Assembly: GCF_022201045.2 (NCBI RefSeq)
Contig: NC_068563.1
Span: forward strand, 26,509,001-26,573,000
Length of the DNA: 64,000 nucleotides
Direction of reading: 5' to 3'
Source of the DNA: Citrus sinensis
Lineage: Eukaryota > Streptophyta > Magnoliopsida > Sapindales > Rutaceae
In this document: positions 39,401 to 50,700 of the stretch, piece by piece
Layout of the letters: every line of letters starts with the position of its first letter
How positions within the stretch are numbered: the first letter of the stretch is position 1
Notes under the pieces: model-generated
Seen by the model: the letters and a program-made list of their open reading frames with translations, nothing else
Databases searched by the model: none
What the model was told of the DNA's origin: nothing
Translations under genes and position numbers: made by a program

Positions 39401-39404
<4 letters not shown>

Positions 39405-39450
<46 letters not shown>
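39405..39450 (+). repeat. CT microsatellite in the PLATZ leader
   Basis: A pure run of about 23 CT units lies about 375 bp upstream of the PLATZ start. CT runs are common in plant 5' leaders. Reverse-strand frames reading Arg-Glu repeats here are artefacts of the repeat. Confidence 0.9.
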
Positions 39451-39452
<2 letters not shown>

Positions 39453-39826
39453 ATTCTTCGGCCCCCTTTCCCCGATCCGACGGCCTAAAAGCCACTTTAA
39501 CCTAACCAATACCTCATCTCAGCCGTTACATCTCACACCCCTCTTGATATTTTAGCACATATTCTTTGTGTCGTCTTCATTGTTTTGTTGATGAATCTTA
39601 TGTTTTCGCAGCAACATTTTCTCTAAAATTCAAAACCCATTTCGCATTTTATTAATTCATTATTACTACCTTTACTTTGTTTATGGTAATGCAAGCTCAG
39701 CTTTCTTCATTAGCATTCCCTCATTTTTGTTCATTTTATTAGTTGTTGACTCATCGTAAACTCCTAACCTTTGTTCTAATTCTTATTTTTATTTTCTTGG
39801 TGTCCAAACAGATAAACAGTAGCACA

Positions 39827-41503
39827 ATGTTGGTACCACCATGGCTAGAATCATTATTGTCAACATCATTCTTCACCATTTGCCCCAGGCATAATGATTC
39901 ACCTCGAAACGAGTGCAATATGTACTGTCTTGATTGCATGAGCGGTGCCTTTTGCTTTTACTGCCGATCTTCTAGACACAAAGATCACCCCGTTATTCAA
40001 GTGGGTATATATATATCTATATCTATATCTATGTGTACATATATGCACATGATCATTCAATTCAATTGTGTTTTAATGATTACTTTACATTATGTTTACA
40101 GATCAGACGGTCGTCGTATCATGATGTGGTTAGGGTTGCAGAGATACAAAAGGCATTGGACATAAGTGAAGTGCAGACGTATGTGATAAACAGTGCAAGA
40201 GTTCTATTCTTGAATGAGAGGCCGCAGCCGAAGGGTCCGGTCGGTAAAGGGGTTTCACATCTTTGTGAAATCTGTGGAAGAAGTCTTTTAGACCCATTTC
40301 GTTTCTGTTCTTTGGGATGTAAGGTTAGCCGCCAGCTTGTCTCTTTCTCTCATCCTTCTTCCTTCTTGCTCAAATTATTATTATTATCATTCCTTCATTT
40401 TCTAATATCAATTAATATTCCATCACATTGTTATTGTCGGTGACAATATATTGTGATTAAGACTTGCCATTTTAGAATTCTTATTTAATATATATAATTC
40501 TTAAATGATGAAACATATATTAATTTGTTTGTGACGTTCGGTTGATATAGACCAAATTAGACTAACAAATATGTAAAACATTTGAAAGTGCTCTTTGAAG
40601 AAGTACTTATTGATAAGTTAGGTGTTTATCTTAAATGTGTTGCAAGTCTTAGTTAAAATTATTCATTGCAGACATCCTTAATTTATAAAGTGCTTTTTTG
40701 TATTTGGATAGTCGTTTAGGCACCAAATTGATAATGCCATTTACAATCAATGCGTGGAAATCCGTAGGAAAGACTTATTTGTATATGATTATTAGCAACG
40801 ATTTGCGCGCCAAAATTACTTATGCTGTTTGGAATTCAACATATGGATGTCTACATATGATATTTACTTGTATATGATTATTAGTAGCAATTTTGGCAAT
40901 AAATCGCTAACCGTCCACATTTCAACTTCAAGGCAGAAAATTTATTTGAACATAGTTATTAGTAGCTATTTGGGCGCTAGATTGCTAATGCTAATTAAAA
41001 TTTATCACATGAATGTAGCACGAAAGATGACTCTTGAACATTGCTAGTGGTAATGTTCAGTGCCATATTGTGAACGCCGTGTATAATTCAGCACCCGTAG
41101 ATCAACTTCGGTACTGATGATTGACTATATGAATGTTGAAATTGCTTTATCCATAAGTATTTATTGTTAATTATCGAGAAAAAAATTCTTCCAAATTCCA
41201 ACATATCCTTAATTGTTTTGAAAGCTAGCTTTCATTCAGTTTAATATATATATATATATATATATTTGAATTTAGCTTGAAGGAATTAAGAAAAATGGGG
41301 AAGCAAGTTTTGTCTTAAGCAACAAGAATGAGGAAGAAATACCGCAAGAAAGGGAAGGAATGCAAAGAAGATTGCCAACTAAGGAAAAAGAAGAATTGCG
41401 TGAAGGAAGACAACAAGACATGTACAGAAGCACGCCTCCTCCAACTCATTCTAATTCAAGGAGAAGAAAAGGCATTCCTCAAAGAGCCCCCTTCGTTACC
41501 TAA
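39827..41503 (+). CDS. PLATZ-family zinc-dependent DNA-binding protein
   Basis: Three exons (39827-40000, 40102-40323, 41276-41503) join to 207 codons plus stop; all borders are GT-AG. The protein has the first PLATZ zinc signature C-x2-H-x11-C-x2-C-x5-C-x2-C-x4-H-x2-H (Cys19 to His54) and the second C-x2-C-x10-C-x3-C in [25 protein letters not shown] proteins are plant-specific, bind A/T-rich DNA and mostly repress transcription. The start follows the family pattern of a short PPWLESLL lead-in about 18 residues before the first cysteine. The ATG lies 17 bases after a possible acceptor (CCAAACAG), so a leader intron is likely. The C-terminal tail is basic and Arg/Glu-rich. The last intron is about 950 bp and contains a TA microsatellite just before its acceptor. 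Confidence 0.9.
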
Positions 41504-44500
41504 ATTAATTAATTAATAATTTAACTTATAATTAAACCCTTTAAGCCTTGTAAATTATGTATATCCAGCTCAGTCTACATAGGCCACCACGTGGGATGCA
41601 ATGTGCCCTAAAAGAATAGTGCATATTGTCCCTTTAAACAAGCAAAATTAGGTGTAATGTAAGCTGTTGCTTTTGGAATTTGGGGCTGACTTAAGGGTTC
41701 AATAATGCTGCGTTAATGTTTGGGAGTTGGGACAATGCTAGGTGTAAATGTTATGTGTACACATGAACGGTCTTTTATATATAGAAAGCACCAACAGCTG
41801 ATCAATATGTTAATTGTTTTTTGGTTCATGAAACGTGGATAACATAGATGTGATGGTAACTGTAATAGCCAAATTCGTGAGCTTTATGAAAATGTCATGA
41901 CATTTCGAGCCTTTTGATTTCTCTCTTTATCTTGGTTCAAATTTATAACTGTAGCTATATTTTAGGATACAAATATTCAATTTCCTTGTTTAAAATCGAT
42001 TTTTCATTATAAATTAAAGTAGGCTAGCACGTGGGATATCTGTACATTAAATTGTATCGATTTGGCGGCTGAATTGTTGTTGAAAAATATTGCAATTGTG
42101 CTCAAGAATGTAGCGAGACTTAGTTAAATAAAAGTTAGGCTAATTATGTTGACAATATATATTATATTTAATATATGTACTTTTCATGTAAAAAGAATAT
42201 CGATCTGAACCCATCAATATAATCACTGATTGTTTAAAAGAAAAAAAAAGGAAAAAAAACTCCAAGCAGAGATAATTTTAAGGGTAATTAGGGCGTTCTA
42301 ATTGAGAGAAAGATAATGGGAAAAAAATGTAAAAGATCAAGCTTAATCAATTCATCAGTTAATTTGAACAGTCGCGATTTGATTTAAAATATATGCTAAT
42401 ATATTCAATTTATGCAATTTGATGGGATCTTGTTCCAACAAAATAAATCATTATCTCCCGACCCATTTGATTTTCTAAAAATAAAAAATAAGCACATTAA
42501 TGAAAATTTTCACCACATTCAGTTTATATCCCATTGTGGGATTCGATGAAGTCGTTGACTCCCTTTTTAATTCCATAAAAAATAATTTCTTTTTCTTACT
42601 CTATGTAGGCACGGAAATGGGAAAAATGACATCTAATTAGCATGGCGAGGAACCCTAGGCACTCACAATTTCCGTATGTCACTATTTTTTTAACCTTAGC
42701 ACGAGAACTACTAGTAGATCTTTTTCATTATTATAGCGTTATTTACTTATTCTATTTCATTTGTGTAATCACATTTTTTCCCCCAAAATCAACGATTGAA
42801 GAATGAAGAAACATAATAAATTAAGCAAAAGAAAATTAGTATAACGACTTTTACCTTGTAATTGTAATGGTTTGAATCTACACCGAATTATTATCACCAC
42901 TTGGCTGTCTAATTCTACTTCTATGAGTCTAGTTCTATCACCGTGCAGGTCGCACTTGCCCACTGATTGTCAAAGCACCATTTATACACACTTTCTTCAA
43001 AATCAATGAATCATATGAGCTTAATTGGTAATAGGTCACTCGAGTCAAAATGGGAAAGATTTGGTATATATTTATGTAACATTTGAAATATAAAATGTTA
43101 TTTTAGCATGTCACATACAAGTTAAACAGCTCGCTACAACAGTCTCTGCGAGAAATGAAATTACAAAATCAAATAAAAATTCATAATCAAATTTTGATTA
43201 TCCAAATCAGCCTAAAAATTTTGTCATGTTCGATATTGGGTTTGGGTAATTGTAGTTTAGAACCTATAATACTCAAACATTTAATAAACATTAATTGTTG
43301 TACCTTATAAACTAAGTTAATTTGATCCTATACTTATACGATGAAAAACTTATAATACTTTTGTTATTTTGATCAAAATTATTATTTAAAAATTATATTC
43401 ACTAAACACTATCGACCCTTATTTTATAATTATTTTTTTTCAATAATTATGTCTTAAAAATTAGAGCATCTCAATAATGTTGATCTATCGGTACCACTAT
43501 AGTTGCGTATACGCTTCTACGATTGCATTTATTTCAGCCGACGGGTTCAACAAATTAATCCAACAACCCACACAATATATATCGAATATTTGATTGGTCT
43601 AGTTAATCATCTAAAATGATTCTACGAATTGCTTAATTAAGACACAAATCAAACAAACCTGTATTGACTAAATAAACCTTTTGTTGGGCCAAAATTACAA
43701 AAGTACCAAAATGTGATTAGTGATCGGCGCAACTGCAACATGTGGAGAAGAAATGGCCAAGCATATATATGATAGGGGCCAGGGATAGTTGCATAGATGT
43801 CGATATCAAGAGGGTAATAATATTCTACATTCAAAATGGTATCCTATGCATGGAGTGTGCATGAAGACAAGAAAGATATCTATAAATATATGTATGAAGT
43901 GACAGCTGATGAAGGAAGAGAATTTAGAAATTGTGAATCAAGATAAGGACCAAGGACCACTACTACTACCACCTACTGAATCCAATATATAGATATGCTC
44001 GGACCTCAGTAGCTCAGGTTATAACTGGGAAGGCAAATTGTATTTGAACTGAAGCCACCGGTAATTCACTGCTCTGCCATCAGTACTGGCCATCACATGC
44101 CTTCACATATAGTTCATGTACTATAGTTGCGTACTGCTTCGGATGTTTGAGCTTGAGAACTCTGCCGTCACATGCCTTTCATACATATAGTAGATTAATA
44201 GTTACTTGATTTGCTTATGAGAATGACAACAGTACAACAATTATATGGTGTAAATTTAGTCTCTGTTGAAAATTTTAAATTTTCTGCTACATTCCCATAT
44301 TTTTTCTAAATTGACCATCTAAATTTTTGTGATATTATATATTATGTATCGTAAACAAAAATTCAGCAATGAAAAATTTGGGGACGGGTGTAAGTAAACC
44401 TTTGGAAGTTTCATATACAACGGTTGCATTGTTGATATGTCCACTTGCCTGATATAAACCTATATAAACCTATTTTAGTTTAGTTTTAAGGTATAACCCA

Positions 44501-44884
44501 CAATAAAATAAAGTGTTTATTAAAGTTTTACTTGTTATGACAGATTAAGAGTTGATGTCATAAATAAACAGTCGAAAAGCAAATTCATAGGAATTGAATA
44601 TTATTTTATGAGATTCATAAATATAGTTGGTCAACTTGGACTTTGACTGTAATGAGATGTTGATGCAGTCATTTGTTAGGAAAATGGCACCGTCAAAAAG
44701 AAATTGAGAATATATAAGAAACAAAAGTGCAAATGAGAGTAGACGTATTTTTCCAAAGAAGATAAGAGAAAACAGTAAAAATAGGAAGTCTATTATTAAT
44801 TGTGTCAATTTCTCACCCACTTAAAAATTTCTTTCATTTGCCTCCTCCTCCTTAGCAACCTTCTCTAAAGCTAGTAGCACTTGT
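41504..44884. other. Intergenic region between PLATZ and the CDK inhibitor
   Basis: The first few hundred bases should be the PLATZ 3' UTR. Beyond that, AT-rich DNA with no supported gene. A minus-strand frame at 42769-42963 has some protein-like composition (GKCDLHGDRTRLIEVELD) and a possible donor after it, but no family is recognised. Near 44070-44190 a short phrase (CTCTGCC...TCACATGCCTT) occurs twice. Confidence 0.5.
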
Positions 44885-44902
44885 ATGATTAACATAATCA
44901 CC

Positions 44903-45250
44903 ATGTCTAAAGATCTCAAGTTTCAGCAAATTAACCTACCAAAGCTTAAACCATCATCAAAGATTCAAACAGAAGAAGAAGCTGGCGAAGAAATTCAAGC
45001 TGCGTCAGAAGATTATACTAATGAAGATTGCAAGACACCAACTTCTAGTGATCACAAGATACCAAAAATTCAAAGCTGCCCAACAACTCCGAGGAAGAAA
45101 GGGCAAGTGTCCTTTCACAAGAGAAAGATGCATGAGGTTTTGTTCTTTGAAGCTACTGGGCGTGAGGAGGTAGAGTCCTTCTTCAGATCACACTCAGAGC
45201 TGTTTAGGGTTGATTCTCATGCTGTCAAGAAGAGATGTAAGAGCTTATGA
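44903..45250 (+). CDS. SIAMESE-related (SMR) cyclin-dependent kinase inhibitor
   Basis: Single exon, 115 codons plus stop. The start at 44903 (MSKDLKF) is chosen over the upstream in-frame ATG at 44885 because SMR proteins commonly open this way. Family motifs are present: CKTPTSSDHKIP (residues 43-54), CPTTPRKK (59-66) and EVESFF (89-94). SMR proteins bind CDK-cyclin complexes, arrest the mitotic cycle and promote endoreduplication, often in response to stress or differentiation signals; the EVESFF-type motif is their cyclin-interaction motif. The basic tail KKRCK may aid nuclear localisation (inference). A lone gene with no related neighbour. Confidence 0.88.
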   Translation: MSKDLKFQQINLPKLKPSSKIQTEEEAGEEIQAASEDYTNEDCKTPTSSDHKIPKIQSCPTTPRKKGQVSFHKRKMHEVLFFEATGREEVESFFRSHSELFRVDSHAVKKRCKSL

Positions 45251-46101
45251 AATCCCTCAACTATTGTAGTATTACTTCTAGCTAGTTAATTTGTTTATCT
45301 TCAGTTTTAATGTGTATATATAAATGAAAATTTTGCATCTGTAATATTGCTGAATAACACATAATTTTCTTGGATAATAATAACAATAATACTCTTATCT
45401 TCTAATTTCTGATCAGAAGTGCTTCATTTATTTCTGCATCTACATCAATCCTTTTCTTTCCTGTTATGAATATGCTATATCAAATGGAAAAAAAACGAAA
45501 CATCGGCAATTGAAGTAACATCAATCAAATCCAGCCTTCTCAAAAAGTAGTATGTATATAGTTTAATTGTCGTTAAGAGATAGGTCGGACGGTTATTAGA
45601 AGACTTGCTTTTAGAGGGATCCCAAGTTTAAAATTTTCTTGGGAAGCCTGCAGCCTTAATGAGTGATCCCCACTAGGGTCTATATCATCGTACCATACAT
45701 ATTATTTATTCATTTAGATCCGTGCTGATATTAATTGTGCTAAAATAATCTACCATGCGTGCATATATATATTCTTATCCAATAATTACAAATCCCAGCT
45801 TTCTCAAAAATCAGTCCAAAAATTCGATCAACATTAAATCTAAATCTGTAATTTATAACCTTCTTTCGTGATTTGAGTTAGCAAGAGAAATATAGTTGGT
45901 ATTATGCATTCAAGCTGAGCAGCATAAAGAAAATTGGAGTGTTTAACATCCTTCTTGCACTTGACAATCACGAAGCTTGCCTTGAAGGAAACGTACAAGT
46001 GATGCATTGTGTTATTTACATAGCCTGATTATTTATCAAATGGTAAGGAGAAGACTCTGCTTGGTGCACACACGTTCATGGGATGCTTGCAGGGCGTAGC
46101 C
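45251..46101. other. Intergenic stretch downstream of the SMR gene
   Basis: Probable SMR 3' UTR to about 45400, then AT-rich sequence with no supported feature. Confidence 0.5.
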
Positions 46102-46317
46102 TTACAAATTGACAAATATTTCGGGCTCTGTCAGATCCACTGCCACTGGGAGCCCGAGTGAGCCCATGATCTCAATTCTGTTTCCTGCAGGCTCAAGCAA
46201 AGATGCGAAACACACTGGAATTTTCACCTCATTAACTTTTACCACACATTGCCATTCCATCCTAGAAGAGATTATCTTTTGGACACATGTCCTCCACGTG
46301 TCTCTCTCTGGTAGCAT
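46102..46317 (-). CDS. Unassigned 71-codon ORF, divergent from the H2B gene
   Basis: The minus-strand frame starts at 46317 (MLPERDTWRT) and ends at 46102. Its composition looks protein-like (EPAGNRIEIMGSLGLPVAVD), but I recognise no family. It lies 141 bp upstream of the H2B start codon in the opposite direction and overlaps the likely H2B promoter. It could be a chance frame, the relic of a gene, or the product of divergent transcription. The overlapping plus-strand frame (46109-46330) is equally long, which lowers confidence. Confidence 0.2.
   Translation of the reverse strand: MLPERDTWRTCVQKIISSRMEWQCVVKVNEVKIPVCFASLLEPAGNRIEIMGSLGLPVAVDLTEPEIFVNL
46295..46302 (+). promoter_or_regulatory. 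G-box/ABRE-type motif upstream of the H2B variant gene
   Basis: CACGTGTC, a G-box core (CACGTG) overlapping the ABRE word ACGTGTC, lies 156 bp upstream of the H2B start codon. A TATA-like TTATAAG follows at about 46337. ABREs bind ABI5-class bZIP factors in seeds and under drought. The role here is inferred from position. Confidence 0.4.
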
Positions 46318-46457
46318 CTACACACTTTAATGGACAGTTATAAGACAAAACAAGCAACTAGTGGTAACAAAGATTGTCATTATCCTCTTTTTTTATAACA
46401 GTCTGCGGAGAGGGAATAAAACATTCGAGTGCAAAACCAAAGAGAAAAAAAGGAAAA

Positions 46458-47243
46458 ATGCCTCCAAGGCGTTCCGCAAGAGTTGTCCTGACTAAGAAAG
46501 TTGTCGAAGAAACCGTTCAGGTTTCTGTAGTTAACGAGAAGAAGAAGAAAGGAAAGCGAGAAATTGCTATTCATTCTGAAGAAACACTGCCTTCGAAGAC
46601 CATTACCGTTGAAGACAAAGAAGAAGGGAAACACACTACAGTTGAAGTTCCAATAGAAGAGCCTGAGCCTCCGACCGAGCCAGAGGCCGAGCCTTCGAGT
46701 TCTGTGGCAGCAGAAGCGGCAACACCAGCAAAGAAAGAAGAAAAAAAGACATCCATTGAGACTTCCCCAGAGCCAGAACAAGATGTTGCTGCTTCCGCGG
46801 AACAAGAAGAACCTCCAGAACAATCAAAAAATAAAGAGAAAGAGAAGCCCAACGAAGCTCAAAAGACAGCTCAACAAGAAGCTAGTGCTGCCCATGAGAA
46901 GCCGAGTAGCAAGAAGAGAAAGAGAGGGAAGAGAAATGAAGGTATCGGAGAGGAGTACAAGACGTATGTGTTTAGGGTTTTAAAGCAAGTGCATCCCGGG
47001 ATGGCGATATCGTCCAAGGCAGTGACTGTAATCAACAACCTAATGAACGACATGTTTGAGAGGATTGCCGGCGAGGCTGCGATGCTTTCTAAGCATTGTC
47101 ACCGGACGACAATGTCGTCCAGGGAGATTCAGGGAGCAGTGAAGCTGGTTTTGCCTGGAGAGCTTGGGAAGCATGCTGTCGCTGAGGGGACTAAAGCTGT
47201 GACTAATTACACGTCCTATGATGCAAAATGGTCCAAAGCTTAA
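46458..47243 (+). CDS. Histone H2B variant of the H2B.S / H2B.8 type
   Basis: Intronless, 261 codons plus stop. The C-terminal 95 residues (from Tyr167, [14 protein letters not shown]) are an H2B histone fold and C-terminal helix, ending with SREIQ and [19 protein letters not shown]. The core is clearly divergent from canonical H2B. The N-terminal tail is about 166 residues, far longer than normal H2B tails, rich in Glu, Lys and Pro and probably disordered. The lysine that canonical H2B carries in AVTK-(F/Y)-TS, the site of monoubiquitination, is Asn250 here (AVTNYTS; codon 47205-47207). Long charged tail plus this change match the flowering-plant H2B.S (H2B.8) class, known for chromatin condensation in sperm and dry seeds. 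Start is MPPRRSAR; an in-frame upstream ATG at 46374 lacks histone-like sequence. Confidence 0.88.
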   Translation: MPPRRSARVVLTKKVVEETVQVSVVNEKKKKGKREIAIHSEETLPSKTITVEDKEEGKHTTVEVPIEEPEPPTEPEAEPSSSVAAEAATPAKKEEKKTSIETSPEPEQDVAASAEQEEPPEQSKNKEKEKPNEAQKTAQQEASAAHEKPSSKKRKRGKRNEGIGEEYKTYVFRVLKQVHPGMAISSKAVTVINNLMNDMFERIAGEAAMLSKHCHRTTMSSREIQGAVKLVLPGELGKHAVAEGTKAVTNYTSYDAKWSKA

Positions 47244-47739
47244 GAATTATTTTCAGTTAATTTTCGTTGTTATGTTGTTATTGTTGCATGACCTTTTGAG
47301 TTTTTGTTCTGCACGTAATTTAAAAGGGTCCTGTAATCGGGTAGACATGTAGCCTATAGGCGTCACGTAGTGTGAATGTATCTGCTACTTGCATAGTTTT
47401 AACATACGGTGATGACTGCATTTCATGATTCTACTCATGTTTTCTTTCAGCACAGAATCATTGATTTTAGGACTGTTGTTGTTTATACATTTTATCAGAA
47501 AACTAATACATAGCCCGGGAAATAATACGTATCAAAATCATCAGAGACAAATATCAGGCATCAGAAAATTTATAAATATATGATTTGCCACGCGTTTTTT
47601 TATTCAAATTTGAACAATGAATCAATGACATCATTTGCTTCAACAAATTATACACTCCGATTCCTTGACTATGTATTAAATCAGCTTGAGGTCAAGAAAA
47701 GGAAAAAATAAAAAAAAAGTACCAGAGCTCCAGGTCCTA
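47244..47739. other. Convergent 3' ends of the H2B and RING genes
   Basis: About 500 bp between two stop codons that face each other. It should hold both 3' UTRs. No other feature seen. Confidence 0.6.
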
Positions 47740-50700
47740 CTATAGGATTGAATATGCACGAATCACCTCAACTAGGGGTGCTTGACACATTGGACATTTT
47801 CCTCCACTTTGGACCAACTCATTTGCACATTTCGAACATGTGCACATGTGTCCACACCTGCTGACAAAAACATATAATTAGATATATTACATGATAATAA
47901 CAAACTAAAAAAAAAAAAAAAAAAGGAAAGCCAAAGTGAGGGATCATGCATGTAAAACCTCACACCAAAGAGAAATTTGCTGAAACTTACCTGTACAACA
48001 AAGAATCAATATTGCTATCACAACATATGCAGCAAACTCCTTTCCTCACATAATCCCAATTAGATCCATCTTGCAACAAACTGTCTTCACATATTCCTGC
48101 AGCATCACAAAGGCAAATTATGTGATCAACTAAATAGAACAAGAAAAAACCATTAGGATGTATAGGTACATTCAATTTGTATTAGTTATTTGGTTGTAAA
48201 ACATTTGTAAAGTGGAAATGGAAAAGGATCATAAAACGAGAAAGGTAGAAGATTGAAGAACTAACTACATTTCAATGGCCAAACGGTGTACTGGCGTCTA
48301 TTCTCCCTAGGAGAAGGGGTTGGAGGGTGAAAACAAAAGGCTAGCAGTAATTTACTGAGAAAGACAAGGGTGTGTATAAAACAAGCAACAAAGATGTACT
48401 ACCAGATGCAAGGTGGATTAGATCGTTGGGAATTAAGTTCCAAAAGAGAAAAAGTAACAGAACCATAAACAAACCTGGTGAGCCAGCCGCACGATTCAGG
48501 GCAGTGGACACTTCTTGTCTGATTGATCGCTGCAACTCAAGTTGCATATCCATACAGGCCTCCAGCATCCGCTGCATATTATTCATCCTCTGCTGCAACC
48601 TAGCCATATCAATCCTCAAATCGTTGATGATGTCCCACTCCTGCACCAATTGAGCACAAGGATTGTTTAAACTAGAAGTAGACAACATAAGCATAATCCC
48701 CAAAAATTTAGAAACTACTTGACCAAAATTAATTCGCAAAAAACATAATTAAAACAAACGAGTTTCTTCACTTTCATTTTTTGACCATCTAAAATAATGG
48801 ACGTGCGTTGGAATTGCCAGCTACAATAAAGTACAAATCTTTCACATATCCATTCACCATTATAGATGCTAAGACCAGCTAAACATTGAGCTTTACTAGG
48901 GTCTCTCCATAACAGAAAGACAATATACATTAACCAACACCATGATTATATATTGCCCATTTATCAATTTTCTGCTTTGTAAATAAGCATATTCCGGAAA
49001 TAAATTCAGAAGAGCAAAGGGAAAAATAGACGCACAATTCCAAAGCGCTGATGCATGTCATGTGATTGCCAATTATCATGGTGTGACTCCTGGTCCCAGA
49101 GTGGCTGAACAGGAGGCAATGAAGGTGAAGGCAGGGCAAGTGGGGGACTCTCAATGGTTTCCCTCTGATCCTCATTCTGATCCCCATTTTGCTGCTCCAG
49201 ATCTTGTTCTGCAGATGCAGCTCCACTAGATGTTCCATTCAGCTCCCAGTCAACTGGAGCATGACTTTGCCTGTCCACATATGACTGTATCAACCGATCA
49301 AGACTTTGGCGGAAACCGCTTCGAAGAAGATTCGACACACTTCTCCTACGAAAAAGAAAAAACTGCCCCTTAAAATATATCCATTTAAAGGACCAAAAGA
49401 ATAATGCATGTAGTGATAAAAATGGTTACCTGCTAAGGAGTTCCCTGATTTCTGTGCTGTATACATTATCATCTTCCGGCAGATAAAATGTATCAACCCT
49501 TCCAATGGGAAGAGCTTGCGAATCAGAAGGTTCCTCTAACCAATTTCGTACAGCCTCTTGAAATCCATCTCGCAGATGACCATGTTCCTCAGACCATTGA
49601 TAAGCAGTACTTTCCTGCTGATTTTCATCCATAAATTCTCTGGTTTCACTTCTCCATTCATTAGATTCCACATCAGGTCCTTGCAAGAGTCTTTCCTCGT
49701 TACCCAACATTTGTTCCTGCGAATGTTCTACATGAGCAGCAGGTTCTTGCCCACTTACATATTCAATCAAGTTGCCTTCTAAATGTTCTGTAGTATCCAT
49801 TGACCCAAGGAATGCTCCTTCCTCACCACTTTGCTGAGGTTGTTCATAAGAACCTTCACGAGCTTCTAGCGGATGAGAATGTTCAGCAGCTTCATCCGGT
49901 AAAGCTCCTAGGGATAACTCATTAGAAGTACTTCCCATCCAGTCTCCATCCAGCAATTGTCCAGTACTATTTGTCCTCTCAATAATTTCAGTATTTGCTG
50001 GACTTTGCCATTCTCTAACTTCATTCTCAGAAGATTGTTCCTGCCACCCTTCTCCTCGAGCGGTAGTTCCTTGAAAACTTACATTTCCAACAATGTCACC
50101 TTCTATATCAGTTCTAACATCCGATAAATCGTGGCAAGCATTTTCACCATTTCTAAGTTCAGATTGTTCATGAAATTCATCCATAGTTTCCTGTAAATTG
50201 TTTACTTGGTTTTGTTCATTTCTGTTAACATTAATGTCAGCATTAGATGATGTATCAGAATGGCAGCTGCTTAATCTGGAGAAAAACCCTTCCCTGCCAC
50301 GAAAAAACAGTTTTAACAATGTTCCATCAAAATACCCAAATAAAACAGCAAAAAAAAAAAAAAGGAATTTTGATGCAATAACAGAATTTAAGTCAATAAA
50401 TATCCAGTATCACAAGAATTAATCATGACAAAAAGTTTATAATCACATTCATCACTTCCCTAACAAAAATAAAGAAAATAATGTGACAGAGGAAAACACA
50501 AGTATCGAATTTTCAGAACAAACACAATCACACCTCACACTAATTCCAAAAACAGTGAACAGATATGATAATAAACCTCTTTTAATCCTACAGAAATACC
50601 ATAAAATTCTAGAACATAATATGTTCTCTTGAGGTTTATCACCAAAGCGTGACAGTCTGTTGAGTGCATTTGAGACAGAACTGTTTGCCTCTTCATGCAT

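Noticed and set aside
39318..39555. Reading frames with Arg-Glu or Ser-Leu repeats
   Set aside because: They are translations of the CT microsatellite in both directions.
42769..42963. Possible isolated minus-strand exon
   Set aside because: Composition is protein-like over 35 residues but no family, partner exon or start context could be supported.
46380..47053. Minus-strand frames across the H2B gene
   Set aside because: They are antisense shadows of the histone frame; the Phe/Ser-rich composition follows from its Lys/Glu codons.
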